DNA of 64,000 nt from FEN-299 sp963717945 (GCA_963717945.1 CAVQXT010000003.1:806001-870000), one strand, 5' to 3'; counted from the first letter of the stretch, positions 42,808 through 50,867 are shown. Program-made: numbers and translations. Notes: generated by a model from the sequence alone, not told the origin.

Positions 42808-43916
42808 AGCGTCTGCACCTCGACCGAGAGCACGGGCGGCAGGTCGCGGACGGCCGCCGTCCAGGCATCCCCTCCGTTGGCGGACACGTAGATCTCGCCG
42901 TCGGTGGTGCCGAAGTAGATCCCGCACGAGTCGAGCGAGTCCACCGCCATGGCCTCGCGCAGCACGTTGACGTAGCAGTGGCGCTGCGGCAGCCCCTTGG
43001 TGAGCGGCTCCCACTCGTTGCCTCCCGTGCGGCTGCGGTACACGCAGAGCTTCCCGTCGGGCGGATAGTGTTCCGAGTCGCTCTTGATGGGAATGACGTA
43101 CACGGTGTCGGGCTCGTGCGCGTGGACGGCGGTCACGTAGCCGAAGTCGGTCGGCAGGTTGCCGCTCACCTCGGTCCACGACTCGCCGGCATTGTCGCTC
43201 CGGCAGACGTCCCAGTGCTTCTGCATGAACAGGACGTCGGGCCGCGACGGGTGCATCGCGATCCGGTGCACGCAGTGTCCCACCTCCGCGTCCGGCGTCG
43301 GCATCTCGCCGGAGCTCAGCCCCTTGTTGATCGGCCGCCAGTTCTCACCGCCGTCGTCGGACCTGAAGGCGCCGGCCGCCGAGATGGCGACGTACATCCG
43401 CCCAGGGTTGCGCGGGTCGAGGAGGATCGTGTGCAGGCACATCCCGCCGGCGCCCGGCGCCCACGACGCCGAGGTCTGGTGGTGGCGCAGGCCGGAGAGC
43501 TCCGCCCACGAGTGGCCGCCGTCGGTGGAGCGGAACAGCGCCGCGTCCTGGATGCCGGCGTAGATCGTGTCGGGGTCGGTCAGCGACGGCTCGAGGTGCC
43601 AGACGCGGGAGAACTCCCACGACCTCGGCGTGCCGTCGTACCAGGGGTGGGTCCCCATCGCGCCGTCGTACACGAACTTGTTCCCCGTCGCCTCCCACGT
43701 CTTCCCGCCGTCGTTGGAGCGCTGGATGATCTGGCCGAACCAGCCGCTCGACTGCGACGCGTAGAGACGGTCGCGGTCGGCGGGCGACGCCGTGACGTGA
43801 TACACCTCCCAGCCGCCGAAGTAGGGCCCACGGACGTGCCAGCGCCTGCGAGCGCCGTCCGCGTCGAGCACGAAGGCGCCCTTGCGGGTGCCGACGAGTA
43901 CGCGTACTGAACTCAT
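42804..43916 (-). CDS. BNR/sortilin-like propeller protein
   Basis: A 370-residue protein made of BNR (Asp-box) repeats: SNDGGKTWEA, STDGGHSWAE, SDDGGENWRP, SDNAGESWTE, SANGGDAWTA. It has no signal peptide, so a cytoplasmic propeller is expected. The ATG at 43916 has GGAGGAAGCG directly upstream; the open frame to 44171 is not needed. Annotations of relatives as exo-alpha-sialidase rest on the Asp-boxes only, and no sialidase Arg triad was recognised. It is translationally coupled to the MoaD-like gene. Confidence 0.85.
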   Translation of the reverse strand: MSSVRVLVGTRKGAFVLDADGARRRWHVRGPYFGGWEVYHVTASPADRDRLYASQSSGWFGQIIQRSNDGGKTWEATGNKFVYDGAMGTHPWYDGTPRSWEFSRVWHLEPSLTDPDTIYAGIQDAALFRSTDGGHSWAELSGLRHHQTSASWAPGAGGMCLHTILLDPRNPGRMYVAISAAGAFRSDDGGENWRPINKGLSSGEMPTPDAEVGHCVHRIAMHPSRPDVLFMQKHWDVCRSDNAGESWTEVSGNLPTDFGYVTAVHAHEPDTVYVIPIKSDSEHYPPDGKLCVYRSRTGGNEWEPLTKGLPQRHCYVNVLREAMAVDSLDSCGIYFGTTDGEIYVSANGGDAWTAAVRDLPPVLSVEVQTL

Positions 43917-44139
43917 CGCTTCCTCCGATCGGGGACTGCGACCTGCACTCGGAGTGCCTCCCAGCGAAACCGCTGGCTGCCGCTCCTTCCGGGAGCGTCG
44001 CAATCGAAGGCATGGTTGGGGTCCCGATCTGATTGTGAGCCTGCGGCGGCGCGCGATCAACGCCGCCGAACGCGCGCCGAAGATCGCGGGCCCGCCAGCT
44101 CTGCCGCTCATGCGAAGGCGGGCCGCGAGCGCGGGTCCG

Positions 44140-44520
44140 TTAGCGCGAATTCGCCCTGAGCCAGTCGGCAAACCCTCGCTCGCTCAGGTCTCCCACCGCC
44201 AGGGCAAGCGTGCGAATCGTCGCGTCGGCCTCGGCCGCATCGAACCGGCAGCCATTCAGCTCCAGGAACAGGACGGCCACCGCGAAGCCCGTGCGCTTGT
44301 TCCCGTCGACGAAGGGGTGGTTCTTCACCAGTCCGAAGGCGTACGAGGCCGCCAAATCGAACGCCGTGGGACGGCCGCGCACCAGCAGGTTCAGCGGCCG
44401 AGCCAGCGCGGACTGCAGAAGGCCAGCGTCACGCACGCCGGGGGACCCGCCAAAGACCGCCAGCAACTGCTCGTGGAGGGCAATCACCGTCTCGGGCAGC
44501 ACCCACTCTGGTCGCCTCAC
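44140..44520 (-). CDS. doc: Doc/Fic-type death-on-curing toxin
   Basis: A 126-residue Doc family protein with the motif H68-PFVDGNKR-76 (core HxFxDGNKR), the AMPylase/kinase active site; Doc itself phosphorylates EF-Tu. Its ATG at 44520 overlaps the stop of the AbrB-like antitoxin gene by 4 nt. The length is normal and the motif intact. It ends 224 bp before the BNR gene start. Confidence 0.92.
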   Translation of the reverse strand: MRRPEWVLPETVIALHEQLLAVFGGSPGVRDAGLLQSALARPLNLLVRGRPTAFDLAASYAFGLVKNHPFVDGNKRTGFAVAVLFLELNGCRFDAAEADATIRTLALAVGDLSERGFADWLRANSR

Positions 44521-44747
44521 TTGGCCAGCTCGCGCAGCGTGTTTCGATAGCGACGGATGATGCCCTGGGCCACGTCGAGTTGCCGCGTGACGTCCGCCGA
44601 TGTCGGGCTCATGCGCAGGCTGCCGTCCCCCGCCTCAGTCACGCAGACCGTGTCGCCCACGCTGACCTTCAGATACGCGAGGGCCTCTTTCGGCAGCACC
44701 AGACCGACCGAGTTGCCCACCTTGCGCAGCTTGAGTTCGAGGACCAT
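44517..44747 (-). CDS. AbrB/MazE-like antitoxin
   Basis: A 76-residue protein with a SpoVT-AbrB swapped-hairpin DNA-binding domain (LKLRKVGNSVGLVLPKEALA, then VGDTVCVTEAGDGSLRM) and a helical C-terminal tail that would wrap the Doc toxin. I use ATG 44747, because the longer frame to 44831 begins in repeat-like intergenic DNA. It forms an overlapping operon with doc and is expected to repress its own promoter. Confidence 0.88.
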   Translation of the reverse strand: MVLELKLRKVGNSVGLVLPKEALAYLKVSVGDTVCVTEAGDGSLRMSPTSADVTRQLDVAQGIIRRYRNTLRELAK

Positions 44748-44767
44748 GGTCTGAGTGTAGCCACATC

Positions 44768-44777
44768 CGTTATAACG
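44768..44777. promoter_or_regulatory. palindromic operator candidate of abrB-doc
   Basis: CGTTATAACG is a perfect 10-bp palindrome 21 nt upstream of the antitoxin ATG. On the minus strand it contains TATAAC, a plausible -10 box, with TGCAAC 17 nt further upstream as a weak -35. Binding by the AbrB-like antitoxin would block transcription. Confidence 0.45.
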
Positions 44778-44801
44778 TTCAAGCAGGCCGCGTTGCAGGC
44801 C

Positions 44802-44905
44802 TTGAGTCCCGGGCCTCTTGGCCTGAGCCATGAGTCATGAGCCCTGAGTCTCCTGGCTTGAGCTGGACACCGCCGAGGGCCGAGAGCCCGGAGCCGAGAG
44901 CCGCC
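44802..44905. repeat. degenerate short tandem repeats
   Basis: The stretch repeats words such as GAGCCATGAGTCATGAGCC and then CCGAGAGCCCGGAGCCGAGAG. Similar words recur at 55228-55290 and 58115-58160. No coding signal is present. It separates the divergent abrB-doc and NrfD-type operons. Confidence 0.6.
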
Positions 44906-45016
44906 GTAAGGCTCGAGCCTGCCATCCTGTCATCCCCCTCCTGCCAACTTGTCAGCCGGCGTGCGGTCACCGGTGCGGAGCCCAGGAAATCTGGCGGAAA
45001 ACCGTTCCCGCAGACC

Positions 45017-45032
45017 TGGCATCGGACGTGCT
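45017..45032 (+). promoter_or_regulatory. candidate sigma-54 (-24/-12) promoter
   Basis: TGGCATCGGACGTGCT keeps TGGCA of the -24 box, has GG and GC exactly 10 nt apart, and a TGCT -12 box. The start point would fall near 45043, leaving a leader of about 20 nt with GGAAGGAG before the ATG at 45062. An imperfect dyad TGCCAACTTGTCA at 44942-44954 might be an activator site. Confidence 0.6.
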
Positions 45033-45061
45033 TTGTGATGGGCCAACGGAAGGAGCGTCCC

Positions 45062-45373
45062 ATGATCATGTTCCTGATGGGTCTTGCGCTGGCGATGTTC
45101 GGGCTCGCGGTGACGGCGGCGGCGTTCGGTTCGGCCACGCGCACGGAGAGGACGCCGGAGCTGCCCGCGCAGCCGCGGCTCGATGCGGTGCCGGAACGCT
45201 TCTTCGCCGATTCGCACCGGGCGTTCCACCGGCAGCCGGCCGTGCCGCTGGAGGTGCTCCTGCTGCAGATCGAACAGCACATCCGCCTGGAACAGGCGGC
45301 GGCCGAGTCGTTCATCAGCCTGCCTTCCCCCGAGGTCCTCAACTGCCGGACCGAATCCCCGCTGATTCACTGA
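45062..45373 (+). CDS. small membrane protein heading NrfD operon
   Basis: A 103-residue protein with one N-terminal transmembrane helix (MIMFLMGLALAMFGLAVTAA) and a soluble, Glu/Pro-rich C-terminal part with a predicted helix (EVLLLQIEQHIRLEQAAAES). I start at ATG 45062 because AGGAG lies 7 nt upstream and the candidate sigma-54 start point is just before it; the frame open from 44837 includes repeat-like DNA. No family was recognised. Its position suggests an accessory subunit or assembly factor of the membrane electron-transfer module that follows. Confidence 0.72.
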   Translation: MIMFLMGLALAMFGLAVTAAAFGSATRTERTPELPAQPRLDAVPERFFADSHRAFHRQPAVPLEVLLLQIEQHIRLEQAAAESFISLPSPEVLNCRTESPLIH

Positions 45374-45453
45374 GTGAAGTCGTTTACCATGGCGCGGTGT
45401 GAGAGACGGCCCGGCAGGGCCGTCCCCCGCTTCCGCCTCTTCTCCCGAGGACG

Positions 45454-45960
45454 ATGATGGCGGACACCCATCTGGACTTGCTGAAGTCGGTCCCCGCTGC
45501 GGATGCCGCGGCCGTGCTGGCCATTGGAAGCCGCCTCTCCCTGCCGAGCGGCGCCGTGCTGTTCGAGCTCGGCGCGCCGGCCGACCATCTCTACATCATC
45601 GACCGGGGCCGCGTGAACCTGACGCTGCCGATGCAGGTGTTCGGCCACGAGGAGGACATCCTCGTCGAGGAGCGCGTGGCCGGCCAGACGCTGGGGTGGT
45701 CGGCGCTCATCCCGCCGCACCGGTTCACGCTCAAGGCCACGGCGCAGATCGACACCGAGCTGCTCGTCTACGGGCGCGCGGCCCTGCTGGACTATTTTGG
45801 GGCCCATCCCGCGGTCGGGTACGCGGTCGTCGGCAACGTGGCGGCGACGGTCGGCCAGCGCTTGCAGGTGTTCCAGGCCATGTGGCTGCGCGAGATGAAG
45901 CGCGTGCTCGAGCTCTCGCGCGGCGGTTTGGGGGAAGGCGGGAACCGGGAGGAGAAATGA
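45454..45960 (+). CDS. cyclic-nucleotide-binding-domain protein without HTH
   Basis: A 168-residue protein with a Crp/Fnr-type cNMP-binding beta-barrel (about 10-130: LPSGAVLFELGAPADHLYII, then VAGQTLGWSALIPPHRFTLK) and a C-terminal helix. It ends before any helix-turn-helix, so it cannot bind DNA in the Crp manner. It may act as a ligand-responsive regulator of the neighbouring redox complex. ATG 45454 (or 45457) follows GAGGA. Its stop overlaps the start of the tetraheme cytochrome gene. Confidence 0.88.
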   Translation: MMADTHLDLLKSVPAADAAAVLAIGSRLSLPSGAVLFELGAPADHLYIIDRGRVNLTLPMQVFGHEEDILVEERVAGQTLGWSALIPPHRFTLKATAQIDTELLVYGRAALLDYFGAHPAVGYAVVGNVAATVGQRLQVFQAMWLREMKRVLELSRGGLGEGGNREEK

Positions 45961-46550
45961 TGCGCGCGACGCGGCTGCTTCTCGGCCTCGCTGTCGCCGG
46001 GCCCGTGTGCGCGGTCGCCGCCGGCGCGTTGTGGGCGCAGGCGGGACCGGGCCCGCAGGGGGCGGGCCAGACGGCGGCCCGGGCGGGCCAGACGGCGACG
46101 GGACAGGAGGCGACGGGCGGAAAGACCGAGCACCTCGAGGTGCCGCCGCCGCCGTTCACCGAGGGGATCTTCCCCTGCTCGACCTGCCACGCGTCGATGA
46201 AGGTCAACCGCACGAGGCGCGAGCTGACCGAGATGCACGCCGACATCGTGCTCAAGCACGGGACCGCGCAGCTCTGGTGCCTCGACTGCCACAACGCCGA
46301 CAACCGCGACGTGCTGCACCTGGCGAGCGGCGAGCTGGTGCCGTTCGACGAGTCCTACCGGCTCTGCGGCCAGTGCCACGGCGAGAAGTACCGGGATTGG
46401 CGGGTGGGCGTGCACGGACGCCGGACCGGCCAGTGGAACGGCCACAAGACGTACCTGCTGTGCGTCAACTGTCACAACCCCCATCAACCGCACTTCAAGC
46501 CGCTCGTGCCCAGGCCGGCACCCGTGCCTCCCACGCGGCCCGGCAGGTAA
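45957..46550 (+). CDS. tetraheme cytochrome c
   Basis: A 197-residue exported cytochrome: signal peptide or anchor (about 5-27), a Gly/Gln/Thr-rich linker (about 29-58), then four heme motifs at C74-STCH, C108-LDCH, C137-GQCH and C169-VNCH. Extra His residues between the motifs suit bis-His ligation, as in doubled-CxxCH and NrfB/DsrJ-like cytochromes. It starts at ATG 45957 (ATGA overlap; 45960 is an alternative) with GGGAGGAG upstream. It is the periplasmic electron partner of the Fe-S and NrfD subunits encoded next. Confidence 0.93.
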   Translation: MMRATRLLLGLAVAGPVCAVAAGALWAQAGPGPQGAGQTAARAGQTATGQEATGGKTEHLEVPPPPFTEGIFPCSTCHASMKVNRTRRELTEMHADIVLKHGTAQLWCLDCHNADNRDVLHLASGELVPFDESYRLCGQCHGEKYRDWRVGVHGRRTGQWNGHKTYLLCVNCHNPHQPHFKPLVPRPAPVPPTRPGR

Positions 46551-46563
46551 GCAGGAGACTCCG

Positions 46564-47493
46564 ATGGACCGAGCGCCAATCCCGGTCGAGCCGGCCTCGC
46601 GACGCAAGGAGGACGGCAAGCCGCGCCTCCCGCGCGTGTCGCGGCGCGAGTTCGCGTCGCTGGCCGGCGCGGCGGCCGCCGGCTGGATCATGACCGCGTG
46701 CGGGCCCCGCCGGCTGCACGATGTGTCGAAGGACACGCTCAGGAGCCGTGTCCGCGATCTCGAGCGCGAGTACTCCGCCCGCTACAAGACCGCGGTCACG
46801 GTGGCCGACGAGGGGCCGCTGCCGAACGTGCTGTTCGCCTACGCGCTGGACATCTCGCGCTGCATCGGCTGCCGCCGCTGCGTGTACGCGTGCGTCGAGG
46901 AGAACAACGAGTCGCGCGACCCGCAGATCCAGTGGATCCGGGTGCTCCAGATGGACAAGGAGCGGGGCGTCGACTTCACGCACGCCGACCCCTACTACCA
47001 TCCGGCGGAGGTGCCCGAGGAGAACCACTTCTACGTGCCGACGGCGTGCCAGCAGTGCCGCAACCCCCCGTGCACGAAGGTCTGCCCGGTCGGCGCCACC
47101 TGGACCGAGCCCGACGGCATCGTCGTCATCGACTACGACTGGTGCATCGGCTGCCGCTACTGCATGGCGGCGTGCCCCTACGGCGCGCGTCACTTCAACT
47201 GGGGCGAGCCGACGATCCCGGCCGGGCACCTCAACCCGAACACGCACGTGCTCGGCAACCGCCCGCGGCCCAAGGGCGTCGTCGAGAAGTGCACCTTCTG
47301 CATCCAGCGGACGAGGGCGAAGAACGGCCGCTACCCGGCCTGCGTCGAGGTGTGCCCGGTCGGCGCGCGGAAGTTCGGCAACCTCCTCGACCCGGAGAGC
47401 GAGATCCGCTACATCATCGAGAACAAGCGCGTCCTGGTGCTGAAGGAAGAGCTCAACACCGTGCCCAAGTTCTTCTATTTCTACGCCACGTAG
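46564..47493 (+). CDS. Tat-exported 4x[4Fe-4S] protein (NrfC/DsrO-like)
   Basis: A 309-residue ferredoxin-like subunit. The N-terminus has a twin-Arg motif (SRREFASL, 26-33) and a lipobox-like MTAC at Cys46, so it is probably a Tat-exported lipoprotein. Sixteen Cys residues in four clusters are intact: 100/103/106/110, 162/165/170/174, 194/197/200/204 and 243/246/260/264. It would carry electrons between the NrfD membrane quinone site and the tetraheme cytochrome. It lies 13 nt after the cytochrome gene and 9 nt before nrfD. No molybdopterin catalytic subunit is encoded in the window. Confidence 0.94.
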   Translation: MDRAPIPVEPASRRKEDGKPRLPRVSRREFASLAGAAAAGWIMTACGPRRLHDVSKDTLRSRVRDLEREYSARYKTAVTVADEGPLPNVLFAYALDISRCIGCRRCVYACVEENNESRDPQIQWIRVLQMDKERGVDFTHADPYYHPAEVPEENHFYVPTACQQCRNPPCTKVCPVGATWTEPDGIVVIDYDWCIGCRYCMAACPYGARHFNWGEPTIPAGHLNPNTHVLGNRPRPKGVVEKCTFCIQRTRAKNGRYPACVEVCPVGARKFGNLLDPESEIRYIIENKRVLVLKEELNTVPKFFYFYAT

Positions 47494-47502
47494 AGGTACT
47501 CG

Positions 47503-48762
47503 GTGAACACCCTCCGCCTGTTCTCTCGATTCGTGGCCGGAAGCCTCCGGCTGGTGCTGCGCGGCAACCGCGCCTACTGGGCGTGGATCGCCGGGCTCCT
47601 GATCCTGATCGCGTCGGGCGTCCTGGCCTACGCGAGCCAGGTGCGGACCGGCCTCATCGTCACCGCGATGCGCGACCAGGTGAGCTGGGGCTTCTACATC
47701 GGCAACTTCACCTTCCTGGTGGGCGTGGCGGCCGCGGCGGTCGTGCTGGTCATCCCGGCGTACGTCTACAACTGGAAGCCGATCCGCGAGATCGTCATTT
47801 ACGGCGAGCTGCTGGCGCTGAGCGCGATCGTGATGTGCCTGCTGTTTGTCACCGTCGACATCGGCCGGCCCGATCGCTACTGGCACCTCGTGCCGTTTCT
47901 CGGGCACCTGAACTTCCCGCGGTCGCTGCTCGCCTGGGACGTGCTGGTGCTGAACGTCTACTTCCTCATCAACTTCGTCGTCGCCACGCACATCCTCTAC
48001 CGGGCGTACCACGGCCACCACTACAACCCCCGAATCGTCGTGCCGCTGGTGCTGCTGTCGATCCCGATGGCGGTCGGGATCCACACCGTGACGGCATTCC
48101 TTTACAACGGGCTGGCGGCGAGGCCGTACTGGAACTCGTCGATCCTGGCGCCGCAGTTCCTCGCGTCGGCCTTCTGCTCGGGGCCCGCGATCCTGCTGGT
48201 CGTCCTGCAGGTGCTGAAGAAGTTCACCTCGTTCGAGATCCAGGACGAGGCCATCCACAAGATCGCCGAGCTGATGGCCTACGCGATGTTCCTGAACCTG
48301 TTCCTCCACGGGGCGGAGGCGTTCAAGGAGTACTACTCGGACACCGAGCACCTGCTGTTCACGAGGTATTACTACCAGGGGCTCGGCGCCCACCGGACGC
48401 TCGTGCCCTACGCGTGGACGGCGGTCACGCTGAACGTGGCGGCGTTCGCGCTGTTCATCACGCCGCGGATGCGGCGCAACTGGATCACGCTCAACATCGG
48501 CTGCCTCGCCGTCTACGCCGGCTGCTACATCGAGAAGGGGATGGGGCTCATCGTCCCCGGCCTCACGCCGGACGCCCTCGGCGAGATCTACCAGTACTAC
48601 CCGTCGCTCACCGAGCTGCGGGTGGCCGCCGGCGTCTTCGCGCTCGGGTTCCTCCTCTTCACGCTGATGCTGAAGGTGGCGGTGCCGATCTCGCTCGGGG
48701 AGTTCCAGAGGGTGACGGCGGTGGGAGGCAACCCTGAAGGGTCGCCCTACACAAGATCGTGA
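47503..48762 (+). CDS. NrfD/PsrC-type membrane quinone oxidoreductase subunit
   Basis: A 419-residue integral membrane protein with about nine to ten helices, starting at GTG 47503. Family traits include the conserved polar residues near the quinone site in early helices (GFYIGNFTFLVGVA) and HGGAEAFKEYYSDTEH-like loops. NrfD/PsrC proteins exchange electrons between menaquinone and a periplasmic Fe-S subunit. The last about ten codons (GNPEGSPYTRS) are supplied by the left arm of the repeat element at 48724-48928, so the native C-terminus may have been replaced. Confidence 0.93.
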   Translation: MNTLRLFSRFVAGSLRLVLRGNRAYWAWIAGLLILIASGVLAYASQVRTGLIVTAMRDQVSWGFYIGNFTFLVGVAAAAVVLVIPAYVYNWKPIREIVIYGELLALSAIVMCLLFVTVDIGRPDRYWHLVPFLGHLNFPRSLLAWDVLVLNVYFLINFVVATHILYRAYHGHHYNPRIVVPLVLLSIPMAVGIHTVTAFLYNGLAARPYWNSSILAPQFLASAFCSGPAILLVVLQVLKKFTSFEIQDEAIHKIAELMAYAMFLNLFLHGAEAFKEYYSDTEHLLFTRYYYQGLGAHRTLVPYAWTAVTLNVAAFALFITPRMRRNWITLNIGCLAVYAGCYIEKGMGLIVPGLTPDALGEIYQYYPSLTELRVAAGVFALGFLLFTLMLKVAVPISLGEFQRVTAVGGNPEGSPYTRS

Positions 48763-48928
48763 CACCGCTGCCATGGATCATCAGATAGAGCACGGCTTCA
48801 GCCCTGCTCCCACAGGACCGGGTGTAGAGCACGGCTTCAGCCCTGCTCCCACAGGACCGGGTGTAGAGCACGGCTTCAGCCCTGCTCCCACAGGACCGGG
48901 TGTAGGGCGACCCTTCAGGGTTGCCTCC
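48724..48928. repeat. MITE-like element: 29-bp inverted ends around 3x39-bp repeats
   Basis: Perfect 29-bp inverted arms at 48724-48752 and 48900-48928 (inner part GGGTCGCCCTACAC) flank three identical 39-bp units (48786-48824, 48825-48863, 48864-48902). Each unit contains the REP-like core GCACGGCTTCAGCCCTGC. The left arm codes for the C-terminus of the NrfD protein. No transposase is present; mobilisation in trans would be needed. Confidence 0.88.
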
Positions 48929-48963
48929 GAACCCCGCGTGCCGCAATCACGTCTAGTACCGGC

Positions 48964-50493
48964 ATGAGCTTCCGAATCCGCCTGCTCGCGACTCTTCTGC
49001 TTCTCGCCACGCCCGTCCTGGCCCAACCGTCGTCCCAGGCGCGCAGCCAGCCGGCCGCGGCGCCGGGGGCTTCGATGGTTCCGGTCCTCTGGCTCGAGCC
49101 GGTGCCGGGCGAGAAGACCAGCGGCCCGCCGCTGCTGAGGGAGCTGGCCGCGAGCGATCCGCGCTTGAAGGACTGCGAGCGGTGGCTGGACAACGAGCCG
49201 GCGGCCTTCACGCGGACGCTCATGGCGTGGGCCTGGAGGACGCTCGGCACCCCTCGGAGCTGGCCGCAAGGGCAGCTCGCCGTCCTGCTCCGGCCCGGCG
49301 GGAACAACGCGGAGTTCGGGTTCCGGCTCGAGCGGGCAGGCGTCGTGGAAGACCACGCGGACGTGCCCTACATCATCCTCGAGGCCGATCCGCGCAGCCT
49401 CAGTGACACGCTGCTTCACGAGGGCGGCCACGTGCTGCACATGATCGCCGCGCGCGGCCGCCACCCGTCGGGCGGCTGGTCCTCGGTCCCGCATACGACG
49501 TTCGCCGTCACCGACCCGCTGACGGCCATGGCCGAGGGATACGCGATCCACTTCGAGACGCTGCTCGGACATTACGTACGCGACCCCGAGAAGCGCGCCT
49601 TCTACCACCGCCTCGCGCCGGCGTTCGACCTGAAGAACAGCCGGCGGGCCGAGTTCTACGGGCCCATCACCGACCTGATGACGTTCTCGCAGAGCTGGGC
49701 GCGCTACCAGGCCGTGCGCGAGACCTGGCCCGCGTTCGAGGGCCACCTCTACCCGGGCGACTACCTGCGATCGCAGTTCGATCCGGCGCGCGACCGCGCC
49801 GTGCTCAAGCCCGCCGGCGCGATGGTCGCATCCGAAGGCGTGGTGGCGTCCACGCTCTTCTGGATCTCGGCGACGCTCGCCGACCGGGCCGGCGCGAAGC
49901 CGGGCGAAGGCCTCGATCAGCCGGGCCTCCAGGCGGCCGAGCAGCAACTGCTGAAGGCCATCGCCTCGCTGCCCGCGCGGAACGGGTTCCGGCCGGACAT
50001 CGTGGATCTGGTCGCCGCCGTCGGCGCGCCGGGGTCGCCGGAGCGGGCTGTGGCGGTCTCGCGCTTCGTGAGCGTCACTCGCGGCGTGACCGCCAGGCCG
50101 GACGTCCGGGAGAAGTGGGCCGCGCTCTACCGAGACGGCATCAGTCTCGACCTCGGCGGCGCCAAGGCGCTCTTCGCCGAGCTCGACACCCTGCGCGACC
50201 TCGTCGTCGAGGCCGCGCTGAGGGACCCCCAGACGCTCAGGAGCGCGATCGGGCCGGTCGTGCCCGTCCGCGCGCCCAAGGTGATGCTGGAGCTGAAGGC
50301 CCTCGGGGAGAAGTTCGCGCTCGAGTTCGACCTGAACGCGGCGGGCGACGCCGATTGGCTGGCTGCCGGCGCCGACCGCGCGACCGGCGAGAAGATCCAG
50401 CGCGAACGCGACAAGGCTCCGTTCGCGTCGGTGGGCGACTTCGAGAAGCGAACCGGCCTGTCGCTCGCGACGCTGGGACTGGAGTCCCTGTAG
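48964..50493 (+). CDS. secreted HExxH-type putative metallopeptidase with C-terminal HhH
   Basis: A 509-residue exported protein (signal MSFRIRLLATLLLLATPVLA). It carries H152-EGG-H156 in LLHEGGHVLHM, a zinc-binding HExxH motif, with Glu191 in AMAEGYAIHFE as a likely third ligand (gluzincin arrangement). The C-terminal about 60 residues resemble a ComEA-like helix-hairpin-helix segment (ATGEKIQRERDKAPFASVGD, then FEKRTGL). No named peptidase family was recognised. The gene starts 35 bp after the MITE-like element and stands alone. Confidence 0.75.
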   Translation: MSFRIRLLATLLLLATPVLAQPSSQARSQPAAAPGASMVPVLWLEPVPGEKTSGPPLLRELAASDPRLKDCERWLDNEPAAFTRTLMAWAWRTLGTPRSWPQGQLAVLLRPGGNNAEFGFRLERAGVVEDHADVPYIILEADPRSLSDTLLHEGGHVLHMIAARGRHPSGGWSSVPHTTFAVTDPLTAMAEGYAIHFETLLGHYVRDPEKRAFYHRLAPAFDLKNSRRAEFYGPITDLMTFSQSWARYQAVRETWPAFEGHLYPGDYLRSQFDPARDRAVLKPAGAMVASEGVVASTLFWISATLADRAGAKPGEGLDQPGLQAAEQQLLKAIASLPARNGFRPDIVDLVAAVGAPGSPERAVAVSRFVSVTRGVTARPDVREKWAALYRDGISLDLGGAKALFAELDTLRDLVVEAALRDPQTLRSAIGPVVPVRAPKVMLELKALGEKFALEFDLNAAGDADWLAAGADRATGEKIQRERDKAPFASVGDFEKRTGLSLATLGLESL

Positions 50494-50534
50494 GAAGACG
50501 CGACGCGGCCGGCCAGTCGTCTCGCCGCCGCCGG

Positions 50535-50867
50535 TCAGGCCTGGCGGCGCAGGCCGAGCGTCACGAGCAGCCAGGCCACCGCGAGAAACGCAAACGCGAC
50601 GAAGAGCGGGACCACGCATTCCGAAAGCCCCATCAGCGCGAGCCCCACCGAGTGCGCGTTCCATTCGGGAGTGGCCCCGGCGCCTTTCAGCACCGTCGCC
50701 AGGCCGCCCGTGAAACTGCAGATCGAGGCGAAGATCGCGGCCAGCGTGAGCGGCCGCAGCAGCATCAGCTTGCGCTCGGTGGGCCGAATCGCGTACGCGA
50801 TGGCCGCCCCGAGCACGCCGACGCCGCTCACGAGAATGACGAATCCCATCAAGTAGATGCCGACCAT
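50535..50867 (-). CDS. three-helix membrane protein of unknown function
   Basis: A 110-residue protein with three hydrophobic helices (about 4-26, 40-62 and 75-104). The loops contain RPTERKLMLLRP, which would face the cytoplasm. GGAGG precedes the ATG at 50867 (minus strand). No family was assigned. It is divergent from the ECF sigma gene 99 bp away, which might control it. Confidence 0.7.
   Translation of the reverse strand: MVGIYLMGFVILVSGVGVLGAAIAYAIRPTERKLMLLRPLTLAAIFASICSFTGGLATVLKGAGATPEWNAHSVGLALMGLSECVVPLFVAFAFLAVAWLLVTLGLRRQA

Noticed and set aside
42804..43916. Naming the BNR protein a sialidase
   Set aside because: Asp-box repeats alone occur in many propellers. The sialidase Arg triad and a secretion signal were not found.
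48786..48902. Three 39-bp identical repeats as a small CRISPR
   Set aside because: The repeats abut each other without spacers and contain REP-like palindromes inside a 29-bp inverted-repeat element.
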